Assembly (NCBI GenBank): GCA_021397835.1
Contig: JAJFZO010000103.1
Location: 73,501-137,500 of the forward strand
Reading direction: 5' to 3'
DNA: 64,000 nucleotides
DNA from: Moringa oleifera
Lineage: Eukaryota > Streptophyta > Magnoliopsida > Brassicales > Moringaceae
Both the position numbers and the translations under genes were made by a program. Position 1 is the first letter of the stretch. Each line of letters starts with the position of its first letter. This document shows positions 14,197 to 26,499 of this stretch, in pieces. Under the pieces are notes generated by a model that had not been told where the DNA came from, made no database searches, and saw only the letters and a list, made by a program, of their open reading frames with translations.

Positions 14197-15821
14197 GAGC
14201 TTGTATAGCCACATCCCAGCTCATTATCCCATTATTTTTATCATTTCGTCGCCCACATTTTTCCCACTGATGAGGCCTTGGCAGTAGGGGTGCCCAGGCT
14301 GGCCGTGTGGCTCGCTCATTGCTAATGGTTGACGATCATGTCGTCGATCGCGTTGCGCAACGAGTCCGCCAAGGCAAGCCTGGGCGTTGGGATCCAGCCC
14401 TGCAACTGCCGCCTCGAGGGCCTACGACGAAGCACTCCGCAAGCTCAAAATCCCCCCAATCATTTCGCCCTCACGTAGCATGCACCATTGTTAGCTTTGT
14501 CGCCCACACCGTCGAGCTTGTGTAGCCACATCCTAGCTCATTATCCTACGATTTTTCTCATTTCATTGCCCCTATTTTTCCCACCGATGAGGCCTTTGCA
14601 GCAGAGGTGTCACGCCTTGCCCAGGCTGGCCGTGTGGCTCGCTCATTGCTAATGGTCGACGATCGTGTCGTCGATCGCGCTGCGCAACAAGTCCACCGAG
14701 GCAAGCCTGGGCGTCGGGATCCAGCCCCACGTCAGTCGCCTTGAGGGACTGCGATGAAGCACTCCGCATGTTCAAAATCCCCCCAGCGATTTGGCCCTCG
14801 CGTAGCATGCATCATTGTTAGCATCGCCACCCACACAGTCGAGCTTGTGTAGCTACATCCCAGCTCATTATCCCACGATTTTTCTTATTTCGTTGCCCAT
14901 GTTTTTCCTACCGATGAGGCCATGGCAGCAGAGGTGTCACGCTTTGCCTAGGCTGGCCGTGTGGCTCGCTCATTGCTAATGGCCGACGATCGTGTCCTCG
15001 ATCGCGCTGAGCAACGAGTCCACCGAGGAAATCTTGGGTGTCGGGATCCAGCCCCACATCCGTCGCCTCGAGGGCCTGGGACGAAGCACTCCGCATCTTC
15101 AAAACCCACCAGCGATTTGACCCTCGCGTAGCATGCATCATTGTTAGCTTCGCCACCCACATCGTCGAGCTTGTGTAGCTACATCCCAGCTCATTATCCC
15201 ACGATTTTTCTCATTTCGTTGCCCATGTTTTTCCCACTGATGAGGCCATGGCAACAGAGCTGTCACGCTTTGCCTAGGCTGGCCGTGTGGCTCGGTCATT
15301 GCTAACGACCAATGATCGTGTCGTCGATCGTGCTGCACAATGAGTCCGTCGAGGCAAGCCTGGGCGTCGGGATCCAACCCCCCGTCCGTCGCCTTGAGGG
15401 CCTGTGACGAAGCACTCTGAATGCTCGAAATTCCTCCCAACAATTTGGCCCTCGCGTAGCATACATCATCGTTAGCTTCGCCGCCCACACCGTCGAGATT
15501 GTGTAGCTACATCCCAGCTCATTATCCCACGATTTCTCTCGTTTCGTTGCCCACGTTTTTCCCACCGATAAGGCCTTAGCAACAGGGGTTTCACGCCTTG
15601 CCTAGGCTGGCTGTCTGGCTCGCTTATTGCTAACGATCAACGATCGTGTCGTCGATCGAGCTGCGCAACTAGTCCGCCTAGGCAAGCATGGCGTCGGGAT
15701 CCAGCCTCGCATCTACCGACTTGAGGGCCTGCGACGAAGTACTGAGCATTCACAAAATCCCCCTAGCGATTTGGCCCTTATGTAGCATGCATCATCGTTA
15801 GCTACGCCGCCCACACCGTCG
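14197..15821 (+). repeat. Sat1 six-monomer HOR, copy 4 (incomplete)
   Basis: Units m2 to m6 are present and match copy 2 at diagnostic sites (CACAGTCGAGC near 14,834; CTAGGCTGGCC). The sixth unit, which starts near 15,822, is not a normal m1 but an m1/m3 hybrid, so the regular 1,951-bp rhythm ends here. Confidence 0.87.
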
Positions 15822-17780
15822 TACTTGTGTAGCCACATCCCAGCTCATTATCTCATGATTTTTCTCATTTTTTTGGCCACGTTTTTCCCGTCGATGAGGC
15901 CTTGGCAGCAGGGGTGTCACACCTTGCCCAGGCTGGCCGTGTGGCTCGCTCATTGCTAATGGCCGACGATCGTGTCGTCGATCGCGCTGCGCAACGAGTC
16001 CACCGAGGCAAGCCTGGGCGTCGGGATCCAGCCCCACATCAGTCGCCTTGAGGGACTGCGACGAAGCACTCCGCATGTTCAAAATCCCCCCAGCGATTTG
16101 GCCCTCGCGTAGCATGCATCACTGTTAGCATCGCCACCCACACAGTCTAGCTTGTGTAGCTACATCCCAGCTCATTATCCCACGATTTTTCTTATTTCGT
16201 TGCCCATGTTTTTCCTACCGATGAGGCCATGGCAGCAGAGGTGTCACGCTTTGCCTAGGCTGGCCGTGTGGCTCGCTCATTGCTAATGGCCGACGATCGT
16301 GTCCTCGATCGCGCTGAGCAACGAGTCCACCGAGGAAATCTTGGGTGTCGGGATCCAGCCCCACATCCGTCGCCTCGAGGGCCTGGGACGAAGCACTCCG
16401 CATCTTCAAAACCCACCAGCGATTTGACCCTCGCGTAGCATGCATCATTGTTAGCTTCGCCACCCACACCGTCGAGCTTGTGTAGCTACATCCCAGCTCA
16501 TTATCCCACGATTTTTCTCATTTCGTTGCCCATGTTTTTCCCACTGATGAGGCCATGGCAACAGAGCTGTCACGCTTTGCCTAGGCTGGCCGTGTGGCTC
16601 GGTCATTGCTAACGACCAATGATCGTGTCGTCGATCGTGCTGCACAATGAGTCCGCCGAGGCAAGCCTGGGCGTCGGGATCCAACCCCCCGTCTGTCTCC
16701 TTGAGGGCCTGTGACGAAGCACTCTGAATGCTCGAAATTCCTCCCAACAATTTGGCCCTCGTGTAGCCTGCATCATCGTTAGCTTCGCCACCCACACCGT
16801 CGAGCTTATGTAGCTACATCCCAGCTCATTATCCCACGAGTTCTCTCATTTCGTTGCCCACGTTTTTCCCACCGATGAGGCCTTAGCAACAGGGGTTTCA
16901 CGCCTTGCCTAGGCTGGCTGTCTGGCTCGCTTATTGCTAACGATCAACGATCGTGTCGTCGATCGATCTGTGCAACGAGTCCGCCTAGGCAAGCATGGCG
17001 TCGGGATCCAGCCATGCATCAACCGACTTGAGGGCCTGCGACGAAGTACTGAGCATGCTAAAAATCCCCTCTGCGATTTGGCCCTCACGTAGCATGCATC
17101 ATCGTTAGCTTCGCCGCCCACACCGTCGTACTTGTGTAGCCACATCCCAGCTCATTATCTCATGATTTTTCTCATTTTTTTGGCCACGTTTTTCCCGTCG
17201 ATGAGGCCTTGGCAGCAGGGGTGTCACACCTTGCCCAGGCTGGCCGTGTGGCTCGCTCATTGCTAATGGCCGACGATCGTGTCGTCGATCGCGCTGCGCA
17301 ACGAGTCCACCGAGGCAAGCCTGGGCGTCGGGATCCAGCCCCACATCAGTCGCCTTGAGGGACTGCGACGAAGCACTCCGCATGTTCAAAATCCCCCCAG
17401 CGATTTGGCCCTAGCGTAGCATGCATCACTGTTAGCATCGCCACCCACACAGTCTAGCTTGTGTAGCTACATCCCAGCTCATTATCCCACGATTTCTCTC
17501 GTTTCGTTGCCCACGTTTTTCCCACCGATAAGGCCTTAGCAACAGGGGTTTCACGCCTTGCCTAGGCTGGCTGTCTGGCTCGCTTATTGCTAACGATCAA
17601 CGATCGTGTCGTCGATCGAGCTGCGCAACTAGTCCGCCTAGGCAAGCATGGCGTCGGGATCCAGCCTCGCATCTACCGACTTGAGGGCCTGCGACGAAGT
17701 ACTGAGCATTCACAAAATCCCCCTAGTGATTTGGCCCTTATGTAGCATGCATCATCGTTAGCAACGCCGCCCACACCGTC
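15822..17780 (+). repeat. Sat1 recombined zone with chimeric monomers
   Basis: The unit at about 15,822-16,140 begins as m1 (GTCGTACTTGTG, TTTTTTTGGCC, GTGTCACACC) and ends as m3 (GCTAATGGCCGACG, CACATCAGTCGCC, GAGGGACTGCG). It is followed by m4-m5-m6. The same hybrid recurs at about 17,131-17,455. The next unit (about 17,455-17,780) begins as m4 (CAGTCTAGC) and continues as m6 (CTCTCGTTTCG, GATAAGGCC). Both hybrids switch in register, as expected from unequal crossover between similar monomers, with no foreign sequence at the joins. Confidence 0.85.
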
Positions 17781-17784
17781 GTAC

Positions 17785-18115
17785 TTGTGTAGCCACATCC
17801 CAGCTCATTATCTCATGATTTTTCTCATTTTTTTGGCCACGTTTTTCCCGCCGATGAGGCCTTGGCAGCAGGGGTGTCACACCTTGCCTAGGCTGGCCGT
17901 GTGGCTCGCTCATTGCTCACGGCCGACGATCGTGTCGTCGATCGCGCTGCGCAACGAGTCCGCCTAGGCAAGCCTGGGCATCAGGATCCAGCCCCGCATC
18001 CGCCACCTCGAGGGCCCGTGGTGAAGCACTCCGAATGCTCAAAATCCCCCCAGCATTTTGGCCCTCACGTAGCATGCATCATCGTTAGCTTCGTCGCCCA
18101 CACCGTCGTGCTTGT
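17785..18115 (+). repeat. Sat1 transition monomer between left and right subfamilies
   Basis: The first half is m1 of the left block (TTTTTTTGGCC, GTGTCACACC, GCTCACGGCC). From about 17,970 it carries right-block markers (GGGCATCAGG, CCGCATCCGCCACC, GGGCCCGTGGTGAAGC, CAGCATTTTGG), matching units such as the one near 20,147-20,365. The subfamily boundary therefore lies inside a single monomer, at about 17,945-17,980. Confidence 0.8.
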
Positions 18116-20693
18116 GTAGCCACATCCCAGCTCATTATCTCATGATTTTTCTCATTTTGTTGGCCACGTTTTTCCCACCGATGAGGGCTTGGCAGCAGGG
18201 GTGTCACGCCTTGCCCAAGCTGGCCGTGTGGCTCGCTCATTTCTAATGGCCGACGACTGTGTCGTCGATCGCGCTGCGCAACGAGTCCGCCTAGGCAAGC
18301 CTGGGCGTCGTGATCTAGCCCCGCATCTGCCACCTCGAAGGCTTGCGACGAAGCACTCCACATGCTTAAAATCCCCTCAGTGATTTGGCCCTCGCGTAGC
18401 ATGCATCATCGTTAGATTCGCCGCCCACACCGTCGAGCTTGTATATCCACATCCCAGCTCATTATCCCATGATTTTTCTCATGTTGTTGCCCACGTTTTT
18501 CCCATCGATGAGGCCTTGGCAGCAGGGGTGCCCAGGCTCCCCGTCTGGCTCGCTCATTGCTATTGGCCGACGATCATGTCGTTGATCGCGCTGCGCAATG
18601 AGTCCGCCAAGGCAAGCCTGGGAGTCGGGATCCAACCCCACGTCCGTCGCCTTGAGGGCCTGTGACGAAGCACTCTGAATGCTCGAAATTCCCCCCAACA
18701 ATTTGTCCCTCGCGTAGCATGCATGATCGTTAGCTTCGCCGCCCACACCGTCGAGCTTGCATAACCACATCCCAGCTCATTATCCCATAATTCTTCTCAT
18801 TTCGTTGCCCACGTTTTTTCCACCGATGAGGCCTTGGCAGCAGGGGTGTCACGCCTTGCCCAGGCTGGCCGTGTGGCTCGTTCATTGCTAACGGCCGACG
18901 ATCGTGTCGTCCATCGCGCTGCGCAACGAGTCCGCCTAGGCAAGCCTGGCGCCTCGGGGGCCTGCGACGAAGCACTCCGCATGCTCTAAATCCCCCCAGC
19001 GATTTGTCCCTCGCGTAGCATGCGTCATCGTTAGCTTCGCCGCCCACACCGTCGAGTTAGTGCAGCCACATCCCAGCTCATTATCCCACGATTTCTCTCG
19101 TTTCGTTGCCCATGTTCTTCCCACCGATGAGGCCTTAGCAACAGGGGTGTCACACCTTGCCCGGGCTGGCTATCTGTCTCGCTTGTTGCTAACGACCCAG
19201 GATCGTGTCGTCGATCGCGCTGCGCAACAAGTCCGCCTAGGCAAGCTTGAGCGTCGGGATCAAACCCCACATCCGCCGCCTCGAGTGCCTGCGACGAAGC
19301 ACTCCGCATGCTCAAAATTTCCCCCAACGATTTGGCCCTCACGTTGCATGCATCATCGTTAGCTTCGTCGCCCACACCGTCGAGCTTGTATAGCCACATC
19401 CCAGCTCATTATCCCATTATTTTTCTCATTTTGTTGCCCACATTTTTCACACCGATAAGGCCTTGGCAGCAGGGGTGCCCAGGCTCGCCGTGAGGCTCGG
19501 TCATTGCTAATGGCCGACGATCATGTCGTTGATCGCGCTGCGCAACGAGTCCGCCATGGCAAGCCTGGGCGTCGGGATCCAACCCTACGTCCGTCGCCTT
19601 GAGGGCCTGTGACGTAGCACTCTGAATGCTCGAAATTCCCCCCAACAATTTGGCCCTCGCGTAGCATGCATCATCGTTAGCTTCGCCGCCCACATCGTCG
19701 AGCTTGTATAACCACATCCCAGCTCATTATCCCACAATTTTTCTCATTTCGTTGCCCACGTTTTTCCCACTGATTAGGCCTTGGCAGCAGGGGTGTCACG
19801 CCTTGCCCAGGCTAGCCGTGTGGCTCGCTCATCACTAACGGCCGACGATTGTGTCGTCGATCGCGCTGCGCAACGAGTCCGCCAAGGCAAGCCTGGGCGT
19901 CGGGATCCATCCCCGCATCCGCCGCCTTGAGGGCCTGCGACAAAGCACTAAGCATGCTAAAAAACCCCCCAGCGATTTGGCCCTCACATGGCATGCATCA
20001 TCGTTAGCTTCGCCACCCACATCGTTGAGCTTGTGTAGCCACATCCCAGCTCATTATCCCATGATTTTTCTCATTTCGTTGCCCATGTTTTTGCCACCGA
20101 TGAGGCCATGGCAGCAGAGCTGTCATGCTTTGCCTAGGCTGGTCATGTGGCTCGCTCATTGCTAACGATCGACGATCGTGTCGTTGGTCGCGCTGCGCAA
20201 TATGTCCGCCAAGGCAAGCCTGGGCATCGGGATCCAGCCCCGCATCCGCCACCTCGAGGGCCCGTGGTGAAGCACTCCGAATGCTCAAAATCCCCCCAGC
20301 ATTTTGGCCCTCACGTAGCATGCATCATCGTTAGCTTCGTCGCCCACACCGTCGTGCTTGTGTAGCCACATCCCAGCTCATTATCTCATGATTTTTCTCA
20401 TTTTGTTGGCCACGTTTTTCCCACCGATGAGGCCTTGGCAGCAGGGGTGTCACGCCTTGCCCAAGCTGGCCGTGTGGCTCGCTCATTTCTAATGGCCGAT
20501 GACTGTGTCGTCGATCGCGCTGCGCAACGAGTCCGCCTAGGCAAGCCTGGGCGTCGTGATCCAGCCCCGCATCTGCCACCTCGAAGGCCTGCGACGAAGC
20601 ACTCCACATGCTTAAAATCCCCTCAGTGATTTGGCCCTCGCGTAGCATGCATCATCGTTAGATTCGCCGCCCACACCGTCGAGCTTGTGTATC

Positions 20694-21011
20694 CACATCC
20701 CAGCTCATTATCCCATGATTTTTCTCATTTCGTTGCCCACGTTTTTCCCATCGATGAGGCCTTGGCAGCAGGGGTGCCCAGGCTCCCCGTCTGGCTCGCT
20801 CATTGCTATTGGCCGACGATCATGTCGTTGATCGCGCTGCGCAACGAGTCCGCCAAGGCAAGCCTGGGCGTCGGGATCCAACCCCACGTCCGTCGCCTTG
20901 AGGGCCTGTGACGAAGCACTCTGAATGCTCGAAATTCCCCCCAACAATTTGGCCATCGCGTAGCATGCATCATCGTTAGCTTCGTCGCCCACACCGTCGT
21001 GCTTGTGTAGC
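20694..21011 (+). repeat. Sat1 type B monomer (318 bp), reference example
   Basis: Type B differs from type A by a 10-bp deletion between GGGGTG and CCCAGG, a one-base gain in the CCCCCC run, and linked substitutions (CTCCCCGTCTGG, GCTATTGGC, TCGTTGATC, AATGCTCGAAATTCC). A BamHI site GGATCC is at 20,874-20,879 and CATGCA at 20,964-20,969. The dyad is CGACGA (20,814-20,819) with TCGTTG (20,825-20,830), one position weaker than in type A. The length is again a multiple of three. A plus B gives the 645-bp dimer seen through much of the right half of the array. Confidence 0.92.
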
Positions 21012-21338
21012 CACATCCCAGCTCATCATCTCATGATTTTTCTCATTTTGTTGGCCACGTTTTTCCCACCGATGAGGCCTTGGCAGCAGGGGTGTCACGC
21101 CTTGCCCAAGCTGGCCGTGTGGCTCGCTCATTTCTAATGGCCGACGACTGTGTCGTCGATCGCGCTGCGTAACGAGTCCGCCTAGGCAAGCCTGGGCGTC
21201 GTGATCCAGCCCCGCATCTGCCACCTCGAAGGCCTGCGACGAAGCACTCCACATGCTTAAAATCCCCACAGTGATTTGGCCCTCGCGTAGCATGCATCAT
21301 CGTTAGATTCGCCGCCCACACCGTCGAGCTTGTGTATC
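21012..21338 (+). repeat. Sat1 type A monomer (327 bp), reference example
   Basis: The unit is counted from one CACATCC to the next. Type A keeps the segment GTGTCACGCCTTGCCCAAG, which type B lacks. It has a perfect small dyad CGACGA (21,142-21,147), five-base loop, TCGTCG (21,153-21,158). The RY element CATGCA lies at 21,291-21,296. In this right-hand subfamily the usual GGATCC is TGATCC, so type A monomers here lack a BamHI site. The length is divisible by three (109 codons), so a frame that is open in one monomer can continue into the next. Confidence 0.93.
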
Positions 21339-24300
21339 CACATCCCAGCTCATTATCCCATGATTTTTCTCATTTCGTTGCCCACGTTTTTCCCATCGAT
21401 GAGGCCTTGGCAGCAGGGGTGCCCAGGCTCCCCGTCTGGCTCGCTAATTGCTATTGGCCGACGATCATGTCGTTGATCGCGCTGCGCAACGAGTCCGCCA
21501 AGGCAAGCCTGGGCATCGGGATCCAACCCCACGTCCGTCGCCTTGAGGGCCTGTGACGAAGCACTCTGAATGCTCGAAATTCCCCCCAACAATTTGGCCA
21601 TCGCGTAGCATGCATCATCGTTAGCTTCGCCGCCCACACCGTCGAGCTTGTCTAACCACATCCCAGCACATTATCCCACAATTTTTCTCATTTCGTTGCC
21701 CACGCTTTTCCCCTCCGATGAGGCCTTGGCAGCAGGGGTGCCCAGGCTCCCCGTCTGGCTCGCTCATTGCTATTGGCCGACGATCATGTCGTTGATCGCG
21801 CTGCGCAACGAGTCCGCCAAGGCAAGCCTGGGCATCGGGATCCAACCCCACGTCCGTCGCCTTGAGGGCCTGTGACGAAGCACTCTGAATGCTCGAAATT
21901 CCCCCGAATAATTTGGCCCTCGCGTAGCATGCATCCTCGTTAGCTTCGCTGCCCACACCGTCGAGCTTGTCTAACCACATCCCTGCTCATTATCCCACAA
22001 TTTTTCTCATTTCGTTGCCCACGTTTTTCCCACCGATGAGGCCATGGCAGCAGGGGTGTCACGCCTTGCCCAAGCTGGTCGTGTGGCCCGCTCATTTCTG
22101 ATGGCCGACAACTATGTCGTCGATCGCGCTGCGCAACGAGTCCGCATAGGCAAGCCTGGGCGTCGTGATCCAGCCCCGCAACTGCCGCCTCGAAGGCCTG
22201 CGACGAATCACTCCGCATGCTTAAAATCCGCTCAGCGATTTGGCCCTCGCGTAGCATGCATCATCGTTAGATTCGTCGCCTACACCGTCGAGCTTGTGTA
22301 TCCACATCCCAGCTCATTATCCCATGATTTTTCTCATTTCGTTGCCCACGTTTTTCCCACCAATGAGGCCTTGGCAGCAGGGGTTCCCAGGCTCCCCGTC
22401 TGGCCCGCTCATTGCTATTGGCAGACGATCATGTAGTTGATCGTGCTGCGCAATGAGTCCGCCAAGGCAAGCCTGGGCGTCGGGATCCAACCCCACGTCC
22501 GTCGCCTTGAGGGCCTGTGATGAAGCACTCTAAAAGCTCGAAATTCCCCCCAACAATTTGGCCATCGCATAGCATGCATCATCGTTAGCTTCGCCGCCCA
22601 CACCGTCGAGCTTGTATAACCACATCCCAGCTCATTATCCCACAATTTTTCTCATTTCGTTGCCCACGTTTTTCCCACTGATTAGGCCTTGGCAGCAGGG
22701 GTGTCACGCCTTGCCCAGGCTAGCCGTGTGGCTCGCTCATCACTAACGGCCGACGATTGTGTCGTCGATCGCGCTGCGCAATGAGTCCGCCAAGGCAAGC
22801 CTGGGCGTCGGGATCCATCTCCGCATTCGCCGCCTAGAGGGCCTGTGACAAAGCACTAAGCATGCTCAAAACCCTCCCAGCGATTTGGCCCTCACGTGGC
22901 ATGCATCATCGTTAGCTTCGCCACCCACATCATTGAGCTTGTGTAGCCACATCCCAGCTCATTATCCCATGATTTTTCTCGTTTCTTTGCCCATGTTTTT
23001 CCCACCGAAGAGGCCATGGCAGCAGAGCTGTCACGCTTTGCCTAGGCTGGTCGTGCGGCTCGCTCATTGCTAACGATCGACGATCGTGTCGTCGGTCGCT
23101 CTGCGCAATATGTCCGCCAAGGCAAGCCTGGGCATCGGGATCCAGCCCCGCATCTGCCACCTCAAGGGCCTGTGGCGAAGCACTCCGAATTCTCAAAATC
23201 CCCCCAGCATTTTGGCCCTCACGTAGCATGCATCATTGTTAGCTTCGTCGCCCACACCGTCGTGCTTGTGTAGCCACATCGCAGCTCATTATCTCATGAT
23301 TTTTCTCATTTTGTTGGCCACGTTTTTCCCACCGATGAGGCCTTGGCAGCAGGGGTGTCACGCCTTGCCCAAGCTGGTCGTGTGGCCCGCTCATTTCTAA
23401 TGGCCGACAACTGTGTCGTCGATTGCAATGCGCAACGAGTCCGCCTAGGAAAGCCTGGGCGTCGTGATCCAGCCCCGCAACTGCCGCCTCGAAGGCCTGC
23501 GACGAAGCACTCCGCATGCTTAAAATCCCCTTAGCGATTTGGCCCTCGCATAGCATGCATCATCGTTAGCTTCGCCGCCCACACCGTCGAGCTTGTATAA
23601 CCACATCTCAGCTCATTATCCCACAATTTTTCTCATTTCGTTGCCCACGTTTTTCCCACTGATTAGGCCTTGGCAGCAAGGGTGTCACTCCTTGTCAAGG
23701 CTAGCTGTGTGGCTCGCTCATCACTAATGGCCGACGATTGTGTCGTCGATCGCACTGCGCAAAGAGTCTGCCAAGGCAAGCCTGGGCGTCGGGATCCATC
23801 CCCGCATCCGCCGCCTTGAGGGCCTGCGACAAAGCACTAAGCATGCTCAAAAACCCCCCAGCGATTTGGCCCTCACGTGGCATGCATCATCTTTAGCTTC
23901 GCCACCCACATCATTGAGCTTGTGTAGCCACATCCCAGCTCATTATCCCATGATTTTTCTCATTTCGTTGCCCATGTTTTTCCCATCGAAGAGGCCATGG
24001 CAGCAGAGCTGTCACGCTTTGCCTAGGCTGGTCGTGTGGCTCGCTCATTGCTAACGATCGACGATCGTGTCGTCGGTCGCGCTGCGCAATATGTCCGCAA
24101 AGGCAAGCCTGGGCATCGGGATCCAGCCCCGCATCTGCCACCTCAAGGTCCTATGGTGAAGCACTCCGAATGCTCAAAATCCCCCCAGCATTTTGGCCCT
24201 CACGTAGCATGCATCATCGTTACCTTCGTCGCCCACACCGTCGAGCTTGTGTATCCACATCCCAGCTCATTATCCCATGATTTTTCTCATTTCGTTGCCC

Positions 24301-26499
24301 ACGTTTTTCCCATCGATGAGGCCTTGGCAGCAGGGGTGCCCAGGCTCCCCGTCTGGCTTGCTCATTGCTATTGGCCGACGATCATGCCATTGATCGCGCT
24401 GCGCAACGAGTCCGCCAAGGCAAGCCTGGGCGTCGGAATCCAACCCCACGTCCATCGCCTTGAGGGCCTGTGACGAAGCACTCTGAATGCTCGAAATTCC
24501 CCCCAACAATTTGGCCATCGCGTAGCATGCATCATCGTTAGCTTCGCCACCCACACCGTCGAGCTTGTCTAACCACATCCCAGCTCATTATCCCACAATT
24601 TTTCTCATTTCGTTGCCCACTTTTTTCCCACCAATGAGGCCTTGGCAGCAGGGGTGTCACGCCTTGCCCAAGCTGGTCGTGTGGCCTGCTCATTTCTAAT
24701 GGCCGACAACTGTGTCGTCGATCGTGCTGCGCAACGAGTCCGCCAAGGCAAGCCTGGGCGTCGTGATCCAGCCCCGCATCTGCCGCCTCGATGGCCTGCG
24801 ACGAAGCACTCCGCATGCTTAAAATCCCCTCAGCGATTTGGCCCTCGCGTAGCATGCATCATCGTTAGATTCGTCGCCCACACCGTGGAGCTTTTGTATC
24901 CACATCCCAGCTTATTATCCCATGATTTTTCTCATTTCGTTGCCCACGTTTTTCCCACCGATGAGGCCTTGGCAGCAGGGGTGCCCAGGCTCCCCGTCTG
25001 GCTCGCTCATTACTATTGGCAGACGATCATGTCGTTGATCGCGCTGTGCAACGAGTCCGCCAAGGCAAGCCTGGGCGTCGGGATCCAACCCCACGTCCGT
25101 CGCCTTGAGGGCCTGTGACGAAGCACTCTGAATGCTCGAAATTCCCCTCAACAATTTGGCCCTCACGTAGCATGCATCATCGTTAGCTTCGTCGCCCACA
25201 CCGTCGTGCTTGTGTAGCCACATCCCAGCTCATTATCTCATGATTTTTCTCATTTTGTTGGCCACGTTTTTCCCACCGATGAGGCCTTGGCAGCAGGGGT
25301 GTCACGCCTTGCCCAAGCTGGTCGTGTGGCCCGCTCATTTCTAATAGCAGATAACTGTGTCGTCGATCGCGCTGCGCAACGAGTCCGCCTAGGCAAGCCT
25401 GGGCGTCGTGATCCAGCCCCGCATCTGCCGCCTCGAAGGCCTGCGACAAAGCACTCCGCATGCTTAAAATCCCCTCAGCGATTTGGCCCTCGCGTAGCAT
25501 GCATCATCGTTAGATTCGCCGCCCACACCATCGAGGTCGTGTATCCACATCCCAGCTCATTATCCCATGATTTTTCTCATTTCGTTGCCCACGTTTTTCC
25601 CACCGATGAGGCCTTGGCAGCAGGGGTGCCCAGGCTCCTCGTCTGGCTTGCTCATTGCTATTGGCCGACGATCATGTCGTTGATCGCGCTGCGCAACGAG
25701 TCCGCCAAGGCAAGCCTGGTTGTCGGAATCCAACCCCACGTCCGTCGCCTTGAGGGCCTGTGATGAAGCACCCTGAATGCTCGAAACTCCCCCCAACAAT
25801 TTGGCCCTCGCATAGCATGCATCATCGTTAGCTTCGCCGCCCACACCGTCGAGCTTGTATAACCACATCCCAGCTCATTATCCCACAATTTTTCTCATTT
25901 CGTTGCCCACGTTTTTCCCACTGATTAGGCCTTGGCAGCAGGGGTGTCACGCCTTGCCCAGGCTAGCCGTGTTGCTCGCTCATCACTAACGGCCGACGAT
26001 TGTGTCGTCGATCGCGCTGCGCAATGAGTCCGCCAAGGCAAGCCTGGGCGTCGGGATCCATCCCCGCATCCGCCGCCTTGAGGGCCTGCGACAAAGCACT
26101 AAGCATGCTAAAAAACCCCCAGCGATTTGGCCCTCACGTGGCATGCATCATCGTTAGCTTCGCCACCCACATCGTTGAGCTTGTGTAGCCACATCCCAGC
26201 TCATTATCCCATGATTTTTCTCATTTCGTTGCCCATGTTTTTCCCACCGATGAGGCCATGGTAGCAGAGCTGTCACGCTTTGCCTAGGCTGGTCGTGTGG
26301 CTCGCTCATTGCTAACGATCGACGATCGTGTCGTCGGTCGCGCTGCACAATATGTCCGCCAAGGCAAGCCTGGGCATCGGGATCCAGCCCCGCATCCGCC
26401 ACCTCGAGGTCCTGTGGTGAAGCACTCCGAATGCTCAAAATCCCCCCAGCATTTTGGCCCTCACGTAGCATGCATCATCGTTACATTCGTCGCCCACAC

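Noticed and set aside
20716..20750. CENP-B box-like match at TTTCGTTGCCCACG in the T-tract segment
   Set aside because: It matches TTCG and a following CG, but the central A and the CGGG end of the box are not met, and most plants do not use this box.
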